From positions 1-63,148 of the IMG/VR virus record IMGVR_UViG_3300046804_003073: a DNA stretch of 63,148 nt. The stretch is one strand, 5' to 3'. The notes beneath the pieces are model-generated. The model saw only the letters and a list, made by a program, of their open reading frames with translations. It did not search any database and had not been told where the DNA came from. Origin of the DNA: a virus. Shown in pieces: positions 44,751 to 52,604 of the stretch; within the stretch, counting starts at the first letter, position 1; each line of letters begins with the position of its first letter. A program made the translations under genes and the position numbers.

Positions 44751-45211
44751 AATTGTTTAATGATGATGATCCCGAGCGTTTGGCTAATTTTGAAGGAAGC
44801 GTTCCTGACGGATTTATAGATGGTTCGCAGTATGCAAAAATCGTTAGGAATATTACTGGTTATATTAGCGAATTAAAACAAGATAATTATGTTTCTGGAA
44901 TAACATTTGTTATGAAGTGCGTAAATGAATGTTACGAAGATGATACAGGAGATGAGAACAACATCTCTAAAGTTTCTAAAGACAGAGCAATAGATACAGT
45001 TACTGCCCTTAGTTACTTTGTATTGACGCTTTGTGAACAACTAGAAGAGGATCATCTTAAGGAATATGTCCAGCATCATTATGATCAAGTTCTACCTGAA
45101 CTTGATAGTAATTCACAGACTATTCCATATTATGACATATCAAATGATGTAGATAATTTTATAAGTATGCTCAATGAAATTGATGAGTCAGATGAGGATG
45201 ATAATGAGTGA
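44747..45211 (+). CDS. Acidic helical protein, 154 aa
   Basis: GTG start in a GTGA overlap. Very acidic C-terminus (NEIDESDEDDNE), helical body (SKDRAIDTVTALSYFVLTLCEQLEEDHLKEYVQHHYDQV). Overlaps the WhiB gene by eight bases. Function unknown. Confidence 0.5.
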   Translation: MKLFNDDDPERLANFEGSVPDGFIDGSQYAKIVRNITGYISELKQDNYVSGITFVMKCVNECYEDDTGDENNISKVSKDRAIDTVTALSYFVLTLCEQLEEDHLKEYVQHHYDQVLPELDSNSQTIPYYDISNDVDNFISMLNEIDESDEDDNE

Positions 45212-45500
45212 ACTAACACTACAGAAAAATGCTGCATGTAAGAGCAAGGATACAAATATATTCTTTGTTGATGAGGTTCCTATCTCTGATGCAACAATTA
45301 GAATGGGAATTGCAAAGGCTGTAGCAATTTGTAATCGCTGTGATGTACAAGCTCTATGTCTTATGACAGCAGTTAATAATGAAGAAGAGTATGGCATTTG
45401 GGGCGGTTTCACCAGTAAGGAACGAAAGAAAATGTTCAATGATATCAATATGACAATTGAACAAGCAGAGGAAGCAACACAATGGAAAAGAAATTTATAA
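45204..45500 (+). CDS. WhiB-family transcription factor, canonical
   Basis: A 98-residue WhiB protein. Four Cys: AACKSKDTNIFF (about 12), CNRC (about 45-48) and C (about 54); then EEYGIWGGFTSKERKKM, the intact G-(V/I)-W-G-G turn and basic helix. Binds 4Fe-4S and contacts region 4 of the main sigma factor in known members; phage WhiBs can block host WhiB2 and superinfection. ATG 45204 chosen over an in-frame start 30 bases earlier because the Cys spacing to the N-terminus is then typical. Unlike the 15.1 kb copy it has every signature residue. Confidence 0.9.
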   Translation: MSELTLQKNAACKSKDTNIFFVDEVPISDATIRMGIAKAVAICNRCDVQALCLMTAVNNEEEYGIWGGFTSKERKKMFNDINMTIEQAEEATQWKRNL

Positions 45501-45658
45501 TCACTGTAACTAAGACAGCAGTTGTCCCTTTGTTTGATTACAGCGAAGCAGAAGATATTGCAAAGATGATGTCACTTCGTGATTATCAAGAAACAATGGC
45601 TGGAAATCTAGTGTTTGTAACCACCGATATCAAGGAAATGGAGTATGCCAATGGATGA
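45482..45658 (+). CDS. Small protein, 58 aa
   Basis: ATG 45482 inside the WhiB 3' end, stop TGA 45656-45658 inside the next gene. EKKFIITVTKTAVVPLFDYSEAEDIAKMM... beta-alpha-beta, as a small ferredoxin-like unit. Both junctions overlap, which supports translation. Confidence 0.5.
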   Translation: MEKKFIITVTKTAVVPLFDYSEAEDIAKMMSLRDYQETMAGNLVFVTTDIKEMEYANG

Positions 45659-46550
45659 GTTTGATCTCATTACAAAGTTGGAATCTGAAACCGCTACTAT
45701 TGAGGAGATTGAAACTAATCTTCCAATTAGATTTCACACTAAGTCAAAATTGACATCTATGGTCAAGCCCGACGAATTGAAAGTTGATATGTCCTATCAG
45801 AGAAGTGTTTCTCCAGATAGAGTTTCATCAATTGCTAAGAACTTCAATCAGCAGGCTTTGGGAATAGTTACTCTCTCAATCCGGGAGAATGGTGAACTAT
45901 ATATCATTGATGGTCAGCACAGAATTGAAGCATTGAAGAAAATGGGTAAAGGCAATATTCAGATCAATGCTGTTGTTCTATTTGACCTTTCTATTCAAGA
46001 TGAAGCAAATTTATTCTTGATTATGAATGATAATCGTACAAAGCCTAAGAAGTATGATTTGCATAAAGCAGCTTCTGCTAGTGGTAATGAAATCACAACA
46101 TCTATTGATGCGACTTTAGCCTCGCTAGGGTTAAGGATTTTTGATAGACCAGGAGATGGCAATATTCGTGCTGTTGGAACCGTACATAAAGTTTCTTCTA
46201 AAATTGGATTAGAAAAACTAGAAAAGGTTCTCAAAGTAATGATGGAAGCTAATGGAAGTCATTCATCGTCACTTAAAGCAGAATATATAGAGGCTGTTTC
46301 AGCAATTATTGTACAGTTCAAAGATGTTGATATGAAGCGACTATCTATGGCAATTCGCAACATTGGTGATACGAGTTCATCTGTGTTGAAAGCGAGTGTT
46401 ATTGCTGTTGATTCTCGACCCATTTCAAAGATTCTTGCTTTGGCTGGAATGATTATTGATGCATACAACTATAAGTTGAGAAATAACCGTCTTGATAAAT
46501 TCAAGATTTTGTCTCTTGACGCAAGAAATTACCTTAATGGAGGAAAGTAA
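45645..46550 (+). CDS. ParB/DGQHR-domain protein
   Basis: A 301-residue protein with a ParB-nuclease-like fold: VKPDELKVDMSYQRSVSPDRVSSIAKNFNQQALGIVTLS, then ELYIIDGQHRIEALKKMG (about 85-101) and NLFLIMNDNRTKPKKYDLHKA. DGQHR with a following N-x-x-(R/Q)-x-x-(L/V) loop is shared by phage DUF6551-type proteins and DndB. The C-terminal half is helical. A CTP-dependent DNA clamp, a nuclease and a phosphorothioation-linked regulator are all possible; no parA partner is present. ATG 45651 is also possible. Confidence 0.75.
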   Translation: MPMDEFDLITKLESETATIEEIETNLPIRFHTKSKLTSMVKPDELKVDMSYQRSVSPDRVSSIAKNFNQQALGIVTLSIRENGELYIIDGQHRIEALKKMGKGNIQINAVVLFDLSIQDEANLFLIMNDNRTKPKKYDLHKAASASGNEITTSIDATLASLGLRIFDRPGDGNIRAVGTVHKVSSKIGLEKLEKVLKVMMEANGSHSSSLKAEYIEAVSAIIVQFKDVDMKRLSMAIRNIGDTSSSVLKASVIAVDSRPISKILALAGMIIDAYNYKLRNNRLDKFKILSLDARNYLNGGK

Positions 46551-46934
46551 ATGTCAATTGATGAACAGATAAGCAAGTATCCTACTTGTGCTGATCGTAT
46601 TCATGAACACTTTCAAAGTAGAAGTGGATACCTAGAAGAAATGATGGAGGCTTTGTATACAGAGAAGCCTTTTGATGGGTATGAGGATGCATTTGAGGCT
46701 TACGCAAATTATCCTCTTGCCCTTACGAAATATACGACATATAAGATTGAGCTTTCTTGGGGAGGTCCATCTGATTATATTGAACTAACTGTTGATGATG
46801 ATTACAACATCATTACAGCAAGATATCACTTCGCAGATTGGTTTGATCATGCATCAATCAATGTTGACGAAGATTCAGGAATGTATAAATATTTGCAAGA
46901 ATTTATCCGAATTGAAATGGAATGTGGAGCCTAA
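46551..46934 (+). CDS. Conserved phage protein, SWGGPSDYIEL family
   Basis: A 127-residue protein with the block TTYKIELSWGGPSDYIELTVDDDYNIITARYHFADWFDHA..., a pattern (L-S-x-G-G-P-x-x-(F/Y/W)-(I/L)-E...YxFxDWFDxA) found in many actinophages and actinobacterial mobile elements. No known function. Confidence 0.62.
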   Translation: MSIDEQISKYPTCADRIHEHFQSRSGYLEEMMEALYTEKPFDGYEDAFEAYANYPLALTKYTTYKIELSWGGPSDYIELTVDDDYNIITARYHFADWFDHASINVDEDSGMYKYLQEFIRIEMECGA

Positions 46935-46935
46935 A

Positions 46936-47700
46936 ATGGAAGATGCAAAAATCAATATTCAAATCCCGATTGAACAGTTGAAAGAATACATCAAGTCAAT
47001 CTTTGAGGAAGAACTTGCTGATTCAATGGATGATATCGCTGATAATGTCCAAAGTAAGATTGAAGATAGTCTTACAAACTCTATAACTGATTTGGTTACT
47101 GATTCAGTGCAAGAGGATCTGAGGAATAATTTCTCTGACTACTTTGATATTGATGATTATATGAGTGATATTCAAAATGGTCTTGACTACTCAGACATTG
47201 CTTCTGAAGTTCAGGAGAGAATTGATTTCGGAAGTGAAATTGAAAGTCTTGCTGGACAGTTTCGTCCCGGGCATCATTGTGGTGTTGGTAAAGCAGTTGA
47301 AGAAGTCATTTATGATGGTATAGAGTATGGTCTTACTCACGACGAAGACCTCGCTAAAGCTATAGGATCATTTATTGATAACTGGCTGTATCAGCCAAAT
47401 CCTGATCCTGAGGTTCAGAAAACATTAGTTAATGATGCAATAAGCCGTATTCTCGGTAGAGAAGACGCTAGCAATATCCATAACGATTTGATGCCTCAAT
47501 CAACAGAAGAAAACAAAGAAGTTCCTGCTTCTGAGCGATTGCTTACAATCAAAGCCGGCGATCTTCATCACATTATTAATACTTCTATCGCTCATGCATT
47601 TGAATCAGGTAATGAAGTAAGTATTGCGGGTATTAAAATGAAGATCATTGATGATCTTACTACGCAGGGTCTTATTGAACGCATTTCAAATACAAACTAG
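46936..47700 (+). CDS. Acidic coiled-coil-like protein, 254 aa
   Basis: ATG 46936, just after the previous stop. The first half is a long amphipathic acidic segment (ELADSMDDIADNVQSKIEDSLTNSITDLVTDSVQEDL); the second is helical. Contains GHHCGVGKAVEEVIYDGIEYG in the middle. Resembles DNA-mimic or scaffold-like proteins only in composition. Unknown. Confidence 0.5.
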   Translation: MEDAKINIQIPIEQLKEYIKSIFEEELADSMDDIADNVQSKIEDSLTNSITDLVTDSVQEDLRNNFSDYFDIDDYMSDIQNGLDYSDIASEVQERIDFGSEIESLAGQFRPGHHCGVGKAVEEVIYDGIEYGLTHDEDLAKAIGSFIDNWLYQPNPDPEVQKTLVNDAISRILGREDASNIHNDLMPQSTEENKEVPASERLLTIKAGDLHHIINTSIAHAFESGNEVSIAGIKMKIIDDLTTQGLIERISNTN

Positions 47701-47709
47701 GAGGTAAAA

Positions 47710-48159
47710 ATGGCACTTAACTGGAATGTTTCAAATGTAGATTACTACAAGGATGATCTAGATTCCATTTGGATTAAGGTCAATGATGGATGGGGTGATT
47801 ATGATGATGTTATCCCGGAACTTAAGTCAATGATCTTCTCAACAATGGCTATCGGAATTGGTCATCTTTCTGAAAAGACAGCACCTGATTTCTATGCTAG
47901 ATTCAAAGTGCTTGAAAAGATTGACGATTTCTATGTAACTAGCAAATTGTGTGATGATGGATTGCTTGATAAGCAATACATTACTCCATATATTGTTAAG
48001 AAGCATATTGGTCTTTCTACTAATGTAACTACACTTAGCAATATAGAATGGGTTAAGAATTTGCTGAGGAATGACAAGAGAATTAAGTATAGTAATGCGG
48101 AGATTAAATCAATGATCACCGTATATTCCATTGAATATCGTGAAAGCTTTGAGGACTAA
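47710..48159 (+). CDS. Conserved actinophage protein, MALNW family
   Basis: A 149-residue protein beginning MALNWNVSNV, with FSTMAIGIGHLSEKTAPDFYARFKVLEKI and ITPYIVKKHIGLSTNVTTLSNIEWVKNLL. This layout (A-L-N-W start, T-M-x-(I/V)-x-x-I-x-E-K-x-x-x-x-F-Y-x-R, then HIGLxTN) is a recurrent actinophage protein of unknown function. Good AGGAGG RBS. Confidence 0.68.
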   Translation: MALNWNVSNVDYYKDDLDSIWIKVNDGWGDYDDVIPELKSMIFSTMAIGIGHLSEKTAPDFYARFKVLEKIDDFYVTSKLCDDGLLDKQYITPYIVKKHIGLSTNVTTLSNIEWVKNLLRNDKRIKYSNAEIKSMITVYSIEYRESFED

Positions 48160-48285
48160 ATGAAATGGGAAAATGTAAGAACAAAGGTTAGATGCCCTGA
48201 ATGTGAACGGGTGTTTAATCTTCTAGATGAAGAAGATGCTAACGAATGGTCTTTTGGCCATGATTGTGAATCAGAAGAAGAATAG
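48160..48285 (+). CDS. 41-aa Cys-containing peptide
   Basis: ATG at 48160 starts with the last base of the previous stop (TAAATG). MKWENVRTKVRCPECERVF... has CPEC plus HDC near the end, a possible zinc site with acidic flanks. Ends 11 bases before the GHKL/metallopeptidase gene, with AGAGGGAG in between. Confidence 0.5.
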   Translation: MKWENVRTKVRCPECERVFNLLDEEDANEWSFGHDCESEEE

Positions 48286-48296
48286 AGAGGGAGATA

Positions 48297-49949
48297 ATGT
48301 CAACTAAATACTTGAAGATAACCAACAAGGCTGGAGAAGTATCCAGGATTCACTTGGAGAAACTTGGTCTTTCTACTAAAAGAAACGATCCAAATACTAT
48401 CGGTCAGTTTGGCTCAGGTATTAAGTTTGCCCCTATTGCTGCTTTGCGTAACGGTTGGGAATGGTGGTTTACTGGTCGTGATAGTAAGGGTGAATACAAG
48501 ATGCGCTATTCAACTGCGGTTGAAGATGGCATAGATTGTATCGTTTACGATTACGGTGATTATCAAAAGTCATCTTCGTTTACTGTTGATGCCGGCAGTT
48601 TGTCTTGGATTACTCCTTTCCAAATCTATCGTGAAGCGGTAGCAAATGCGTTTGATGAATCGCAAAACGGTGATTGGTCTATTAGTGTTGTAGATGAATC
48701 TAAATTACATCCTGTTGATGGTGAGTTTTCTGTATTTATTACAGCATCTCCAGAGTTGATGGAAGTACATAATAATTTTGATAAGTACTTTTCAAATAGC
48801 AGGAAAGTATTGCTGGCATCAAATCAATGCCAAATCATTGAGAAGATTGACAGCAGTATGAGGATTTATTGTCACAATGTGCTAGTTCACGAAAGCACTA
48901 ATGCAAAATCTGTGTTTGATTATAATATCAATAGTATTCGTCTTAACGAAGAAAGAAATATTGCTTCAATATGGGAAGTTGACTGGGAAATCTGTAGCAA
49001 GATTGTCCGACTTGATGATGTCTCTTTGATCAAGAGAATTATTAAGGCAAGTCAAAACAATTATGATGATACTGACTATAATGAAATTGAACGACTAACT
49101 AGTACACATTTGCAAGAGGGTAATATCAACCTTGCTTGGTTTGATGCTTTTGTTGAAATGTATGGTGATAACTGCGTTATTTATGATGCTCTTGGTCTTG
49201 AACTTGGAGTCGAATCATCAATTAAACTTCGTGGTTTTAATCCAGTGTATATCAAAAGCAAGAATCTGTTTAAACTTCTTAGTCTTGCTGAGGTTCGTAC
49301 ATATCAGGAAATTTTGGGTGAAGAGTGTTCCTTTATTTCTGATTATGATCTTAGTAAGTATCCTAATGTTGCTAGGGCGATTGAAATTGCTAGTTCGTTT
49401 ATCCCGGAAATCAATGACCTTGTAGCATCACAAAAAATTGGTGTATTTGAATCCGAATTGGATCGGAATCTTGGTCTGACTACCGGATGTAATGGAGAAA
49501 AAAGTAAGCGAAAGATCTTTATCAATAAGGATCATTCACACGATATGGTTGAATCAATCTTAGCAACCATTGTTCATGAGTTTGATCACTATGATACTGG
49601 TATTTCCGACAGTGATTATAGATTCTTTAGAGATGCTGCCGATAGGCGTATTGCATCTCTTATGATGAAATTTTACCAGGAAAAGTTCTATGAACTCCGT
49701 GATGGTGTGCTAACATTCCCAATGTCTCAGATATCAAGAATTGGTAGCAATCTTTCCTTTTCAATTACGAAGTCAGAAGATTTTTCCGTTATCAAGGTTG
49801 GCGACAGAGTGTTTATTGCTAACAAAGATATTGCTTTTGATGGTGGATCTGACAATTTGTCAGGAACACTTGTTGTTAATTCATCCGCTGATGGTTTTGT
49901 GATTCCATCACTTGCCAGTGTTGAAATTGTAGGAGTTATGAATGTATAG
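48297..49949 (+). CDS. GHKL-like N-terminus fused to HExxH metallopeptidase-like C-terminus
   Basis: A 550-residue protein, the largest of the small-gene array. Residues about 35-54 (TIGQFGSGIKFAPIAALRNG) look like the G2-type ATP lid of GHKL ATPases (histidine kinases, gyrase B, T4 rIIA), with YREAVANAFDES at about 110-121 resembling the N-box helix (E-x-x-x-N-A-x-D). Residues about 420-436 (ILATIVHEFDHYDTG) carry an HExxH zinc-protease motif with a following Asp/Gly, and DRRIASLMMKF may supply the third ligand region. The pairing of an ATP-binding fold with a protease is unusual. Role unknown; rIIA-like membrane or exclusion function is a guess. Confidence 0.65.
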   Translation: MSTKYLKITNKAGEVSRIHLEKLGLSTKRNDPNTIGQFGSGIKFAPIAALRNGWEWWFTGRDSKGEYKMRYSTAVEDGIDCIVYDYGDYQKSSSFTVDAGSLSWITPFQIYREAVANAFDESQNGDWSISVVDESKLHPVDGEFSVFITASPELMEVHNNFDKYFSNSRKVLLASNQCQIIEKIDSSMRIYCHNVLVHESTNAKSVFDYNINSIRLNEERNIASIWEVDWEICSKIVRLDDVSLIKRIIKASQNNYDDTDYNEIERLTSTHLQEGNINLAWFDAFVEMYGDNCVIYDALGLELGVESSIKLRGFNPVYIKSKNLFKLLSLAEVRTYQEILGEECSFISDYDLSKYPNVARAIEIASSFIPEINDLVASQKIGVFESELDRNLGLTTGCNGEKSKRKIFINKDHSHDMVESILATIVHEFDHYDTGISDSDYRFFRDAADRRIASLMMKFYQEKFYELRDGVLTFPMSQISRIGSNLSFSITKSEDFSVIKVGDRVFIANKDIAFDGGSDNLSGTLVVNSSADGFVIPSLASVEIVGVMNV

Positions 49950-50067
49950 ATTAACTTATCTATTTTGTGGACTAATTTGTGTCGGTGCTGTATTGCTTTT
50001 CTTCCCGATATTCATTTTGTGTGCTATGATGTGGGGTATTGCAGCTCTAGTGGTTATGTTAGGATAA
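49942..50067 (+). CDS. 41-aa membrane peptide
   Basis: ATG 49942 overlaps the last eight bases of the previous gene; stop TAA 50065-50067, next ATG 50069. MYRLTYLFCGLICVGAVLLFF... is almost wholly hydrophobic, one or two membrane helices, with a single Arg near the N-terminus. Sitting beside the GHKL/HExxH gene, it might anchor that protein. Confidence 0.5.
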   Translation: MYRLTYLFCGLICVGAVLLFFPIFILCAMMWGIAALVVMLG

Positions 50068-50068
50068 T

Positions 50069-50452
50069 ATGCCGAAGTTTGATAATTATTTTGTTGTAGA
50101 GTTTAGAATTCCAGTTAGAGTTGATGATTCTTCTTCTGTGCAAGAAGCTTTGAGTAAGGCAAATAGAATCTGTCAGCGACAACATGGATTTAAGCCTGAT
50201 AATTGGTATGCAAGAATATTTGAATACACAACTGGTGAGGATGTAGTTGGTCCTTTCAAAGAGTATTTCTATAATCCATACTCTGCAACATACAGAGAGA
50301 TTACAAAGAATCACGGTTATCACAACGATCTTATTAAGGCTGGTATTAACCCAGAAGATGGTTTTGATTACGAACAGGTTTCTAAGAACCTAGAACTTGA
50401 ACCCGAAATTGACATTAGAATTGAGGATTACGATGGTGATGATGAGGATTGA
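50069..50452 (+). CDS. Acidic protein, 127 aa
   Basis: Beta-alpha N-terminal half (YFVVEFRIPVRVDDSSSVQEALSKANRICQRQHGF), and an acidic C-terminus ending EDYDGDDED. No family recognised. Confidence 0.48.
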   Translation: MPKFDNYFVVEFRIPVRVDDSSSVQEALSKANRICQRQHGFKPDNWYARIFEYTTGEDVVGPFKEYFYNPYSATYREITKNHGYHNDLIKAGINPEDGFDYEQVSKNLELEPEIDIRIEDYDGDDED

Positions 50453-50702
50453 TATTGATGATATCAAGTCAAGCAATGTGACTGGTATTACATTTATGGC
50501 TGAAGAAGATAACGATAAATTCGTTAATCATTCAGCGGTTAGGGGAACCTTATTGGTCGAGTATTCTACCGGTGATGTTTATAGATATTTTGATGTGCAT
50601 TTTGCCGCTATTATGAATATCTTTAATGGTGCTTCTGTCGGTTCAAATCTTAATAAGTCAATTAAGACATATAGATATGAAAAGGTTGCGGTGATGAACT
50701 GA
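50442..50702 (+). CDS. KTSC-domain protein
   Basis: An 86-residue protein. RGTLLVEYSTGDVYRYFDVHFAAIMNIFNGASVGSNLNKSIKTYRYEKV matches the KTSC domain (x-L-x-V-x-(Y/F)-x-x-G-x-x-Y-x-Y-x-x-V...S-x-G-x-x-(F/L)-N-x-x-I), a small beta-alpha fold common in phages and linked to nucleic-acid enzymes in longer proteins. Start taken at ATG 50442; earlier in-frame ATG/GTG at 50433-50439 are possible. Confidence 0.7.
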   Translation: MRIDIDDIKSSNVTGITFMAEEDNDKFVNHSAVRGTLLVEYSTGDVYRYFDVHFAAIMNIFNGASVGSNLNKSIKTYRYEKVAVMN

Positions 50703-50956
50703 TGTTATCAAGAAGATTAAGCAGAAAATTTAAGCAAATGAGAAGTGCTGCATCTCAGGAACAAGATCCTGGTCTTGAATTCTGTGTTAGATGGACAGAG
50801 CATCTCGTAGCTCTAATGAAGAAACATAAGTCTGATAAAGAATTTACCGATGAAGTATTGAATTCTGCTCTAGATTATTTCAAAAATAGCATGAGTGATC
50901 AAGACAGGCTTGATGTGTTTGCAATCTTGCTGAGAAAATCGGTATTTGGCAAGTAA
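50702..50956 (+). CDS. Small helical protein, 84 aa
   Basis: Overlaps the previous stop by one base. Basic N-terminus (MLSRRLSRKFKQMRS) and helical body. The tRNA-Leu gene begins 6 bases after its stop, so the tRNA is probably cut from a common transcript. Confidence 0.48.
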   Translation: MLSRRLSRKFKQMRSAASQEQDPGLEFCVRWTEHLVALMKKHKSDKEFTDEVLNSALDYFKNSMSDQDRLDVFAILLRKSVFGK

Positions 50957-50961
50957 ATTAG

Positions 50962-51034
50962 GGGCGTATAGCCCAATGGCAGAGGCAGAAGACTTAAAAT
51001 CTTTTCAGTATGGGTTCGAGTCCCATTACGCCCA
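50962..51034 (+). tRNA. tRNA-Leu (anticodon UAA)
   Basis: Acceptor GGGCGTA/TACGCCC, anticodon stem GAAGA/TCTTT with loop CTTAAAA (anticodon TAA), T arm ATGGG-TTCGAGT-CCCAT, discriminator A, no encoded CCA. The variable loop is only five bases, so this is a class I tRNA body with a Leu anticodon; bacterial tRNA-Leu normally has a long variable arm. Reads UUA. Confidence 0.88.
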
Positions 51035-51066
51035 CTATTTATAAATAAACAAACAAGGAGAAACTG

Positions 51067-51564
51067 ATGGGTACATATATTTATATTCGTGGAACTCTTA
51101 CGATTAAGAAGAGTCAAATCGATGATGCTATGAAAGCTATCAAAGATTTGAATAATCATGATGAACTTAAGCGTGGTGGTTCAAAGACTGAAAAATGGTT
51201 TGCTTGGGTTCCTGAAGATTACGATCAGAAAGTGGAAACTCTTGAAGATGTATTCTCAATGGTCCTAGGTTTTGACATGAGCATTGATAATGAGAATGAT
51301 GATAAGATCACATATAGCTTTAATTATAGTGACAAATGGGGTCAGCATGAAGTATTTTTTGTTACACTTGCGCCATTCTGTGAGTCACTTGTTATTGATC
51401 ATCTTTGTGATGAACTTGAATATGAGCAACAGAAATGGACAATTGCTCTAAATCCAGAGACTAAGAAGGTTCATATTCTTGAACCGGTAATAACAATTAT
51501 TTATCCAGATATGGATGAATCAAATGAGATAACTGTTGATTCGTTTAGACCTATTAGCTATTGA
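51067..51564 (+). CDS. Protein of unknown function, 165 aa
   Basis: MGTYIYIRGTLTIKKSQIDDAMKAIKDLNNHDELKRGGS...; alternating strands and helices with an acidic core region and YSDKWGQHEVFFVTLAPFC; resembles phage proteins that pair with Api92-like ones in overall design only. RBS AAGGAG. No motif for function. Confidence 0.5.
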   Translation: MGTYIYIRGTLTIKKSQIDDAMKAIKDLNNHDELKRGGSKTEKWFAWVPEDYDQKVETLEDVFSMVLGFDMSIDNENDDKITYSFNYSDKWGQHEVFFVTLAPFCESLVIDHLCDELEYEQQKWTIALNPETKKVHILEPVITIIYPDMDESNEITVDSFRPISY

Positions 51565-51571
51565 GGATAAC

Positions 51572-51757
51572 ATGAAAGATAATATCAGATTAATGCTAGT
51601 GGATGAGATTAAGATTCTTATTGCATCTGGGAAATTTTATGAATACAAAGATTTCTTAAAGCATTTGCATGTTTCAAAGAAATTTAATCTCAAAGGTCAT
51701 ATGATTTCAAATAGATATTTGTATGGAGCTCTCGTTAGGGAAGCAAAATCTATTTGA
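51572..51757 (+). CDS. Small protein, 61 aa
   Basis: ATG 51572 with GAGG seven bases upstream. KDNIRLMLVDEIKILIASGKFYEYKDFLKHLHVSKKFNLKGHMISNRYL...; helical and basic. The tRNA-Ile gene begins 12 bases after its stop. Confidence 0.48.
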   Translation: MKDNIRLMLVDEIKILIASGKFYEYKDFLKHLHVSKKFNLKGHMISNRYLYGALVREAKSI

Positions 51758-51769
51758 TTCATAGATTAA

Positions 51770-51841
51770 GCCCCTGTCGTCTACTGGTTAGGACAACACT
51801 CTTATAAAGTGTTTAAGGTGGTTCAATTCCACCCAGGGGTA
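51770..51841 (+). tRNA. tRNA-Ile (anticodon UAU)
   Basis: Acceptor GCCCCTG/CAGGGGT, D arm GTCT...GGAC, anticodon stem ACACT/AGTGT with loop CTTATAA (anticodon TAT), T arm GGTGG-TTCAATT-CCACC, discriminator A. Reads AUA; a UAU-Ile is rare in bacteria, most of which use a modified CAU tRNA. No encoded CCA. Confidence 0.9.
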
Positions 51842-51860
51842 CTCATTATATTAGAGATGA

Positions 51861-51866
51861 TATAAT
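51861..51866 (+). promoter_or_regulatory. Candidate -10 box upstream of lysozyme
   Basis: A consensus TATAAT after GATGA, in the 166-base gap before the lysozyme gene. No -35 hexamer stands at the right distance. A short palindrome CGAAAACGGTTTTCG lies at about 51966-51980, nearer the gene. Could give the lysozyme gene its own message. Confidence 0.3.
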
Positions 51867-52007
51867 GGTTAAATGTAATTTTGGGAGGTGGTTGTTATAG
51901 ATATACCTTATTAGTAAAGCGATTTGTTTGTAGGCAATTTCGTTTTGCTACTGAAAATGCGATGCCGAAAACGGTTTTCGTTTAGACACACATCTGAAGG
52001 AGCAAAT

Positions 52008-52595
52008 ATGAAAATTTTAACTTTAATTGTTGCGCTAAGTGTTGGAGCGCTAATAGCAGGACCAGTTGTTGTATCTCAAACTACTGATGATATAGCAACT
52101 ATTAGTCCAATCAGTCTTACGGCTGATAGGCATTTAAATGAAGTAATTAATGAAACAACTACACAGCCTCCGCTTCCTGATATTGATTGGGTAGCATTTG
52201 ATCTTTTCTTGAAAGAAGCAAAGATGAAAGAGGATATTGCTAAGTATGGCGATTGTGGTCAATGGCACGATTTAGCAATTTCTGTTGGCTGGCCTGAAAG
52301 TGAATGGGATACTTTGTCCTATGTTATTCATAGAGAAAGTCGGTGTAATGTGGATAGTCACAACAAAACTGATCCTATGAGTGGTAGCCGGGGATTAATG
52401 CAAATTAATGGCTACTGGTGCAGACCCAGCCAATGGTCTAAGAATGGCTGGCTACAAGATAGAGGCATTCTTAATGTATGCGACGATCTATTTAGTCCTG
52501 AAATTAATCTGCGTGCCGGCTTAGAAATATGGCAATACGGAGAAGAAAAGCATGGTTGTGGTTGGCGAGGTCCATGGGCAACTAAATGCAAATAA
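52008..52595 (+). CDS. Secreted lysozyme-like (lytic transglycosylase fold) protein
   Basis: A 195-residue protein. Residues 1-23 (MKILTLIVALSVGALIAGPVVV) form a signal peptide. The catalytic region is TLSYVIHRESRCN (Glu at about 111) followed by GSRGLMQINGYWC and EINLRAGLEIWQYG..GWRGPWA, the SLT/goose-lysozyme-like pattern. Several Cys residues (DCGQW, RCN, YWC, NVCDD, HGCGW, TKC) could form disulfides, fitting an extracytoplasmic enzyme. Strong AAGGAG RBS. It may be the lysin or a wall-remodelling enzyme; the holin is 38 kb away. Confidence 0.8.
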   Translation: MKILTLIVALSVGALIAGPVVVSQTTDDIATISPISLTADRHLNEVINETTTQPPLPDIDWVAFDLFLKEAKMKEDIAKYGDCGQWHDLAISVGWPESEWDTLSYVIHRESRCNVDSHNKTDPMSGSRGLMQINGYWCRPSQWSKNGWLQDRGILNVCDDLFSPEINLRAGLEIWQYGEEKHGCGWRGPWATKCK

Positions 52596-52604
52596 TTTAA
52601 AGGT

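Noticed and set aside
45645-46550. Chromosome-partition ParB of a plasmid-prophage
   Set aside because: No parA, integrase or repressor set is visible; the DGQHR layout fits free-standing phage proteins better.
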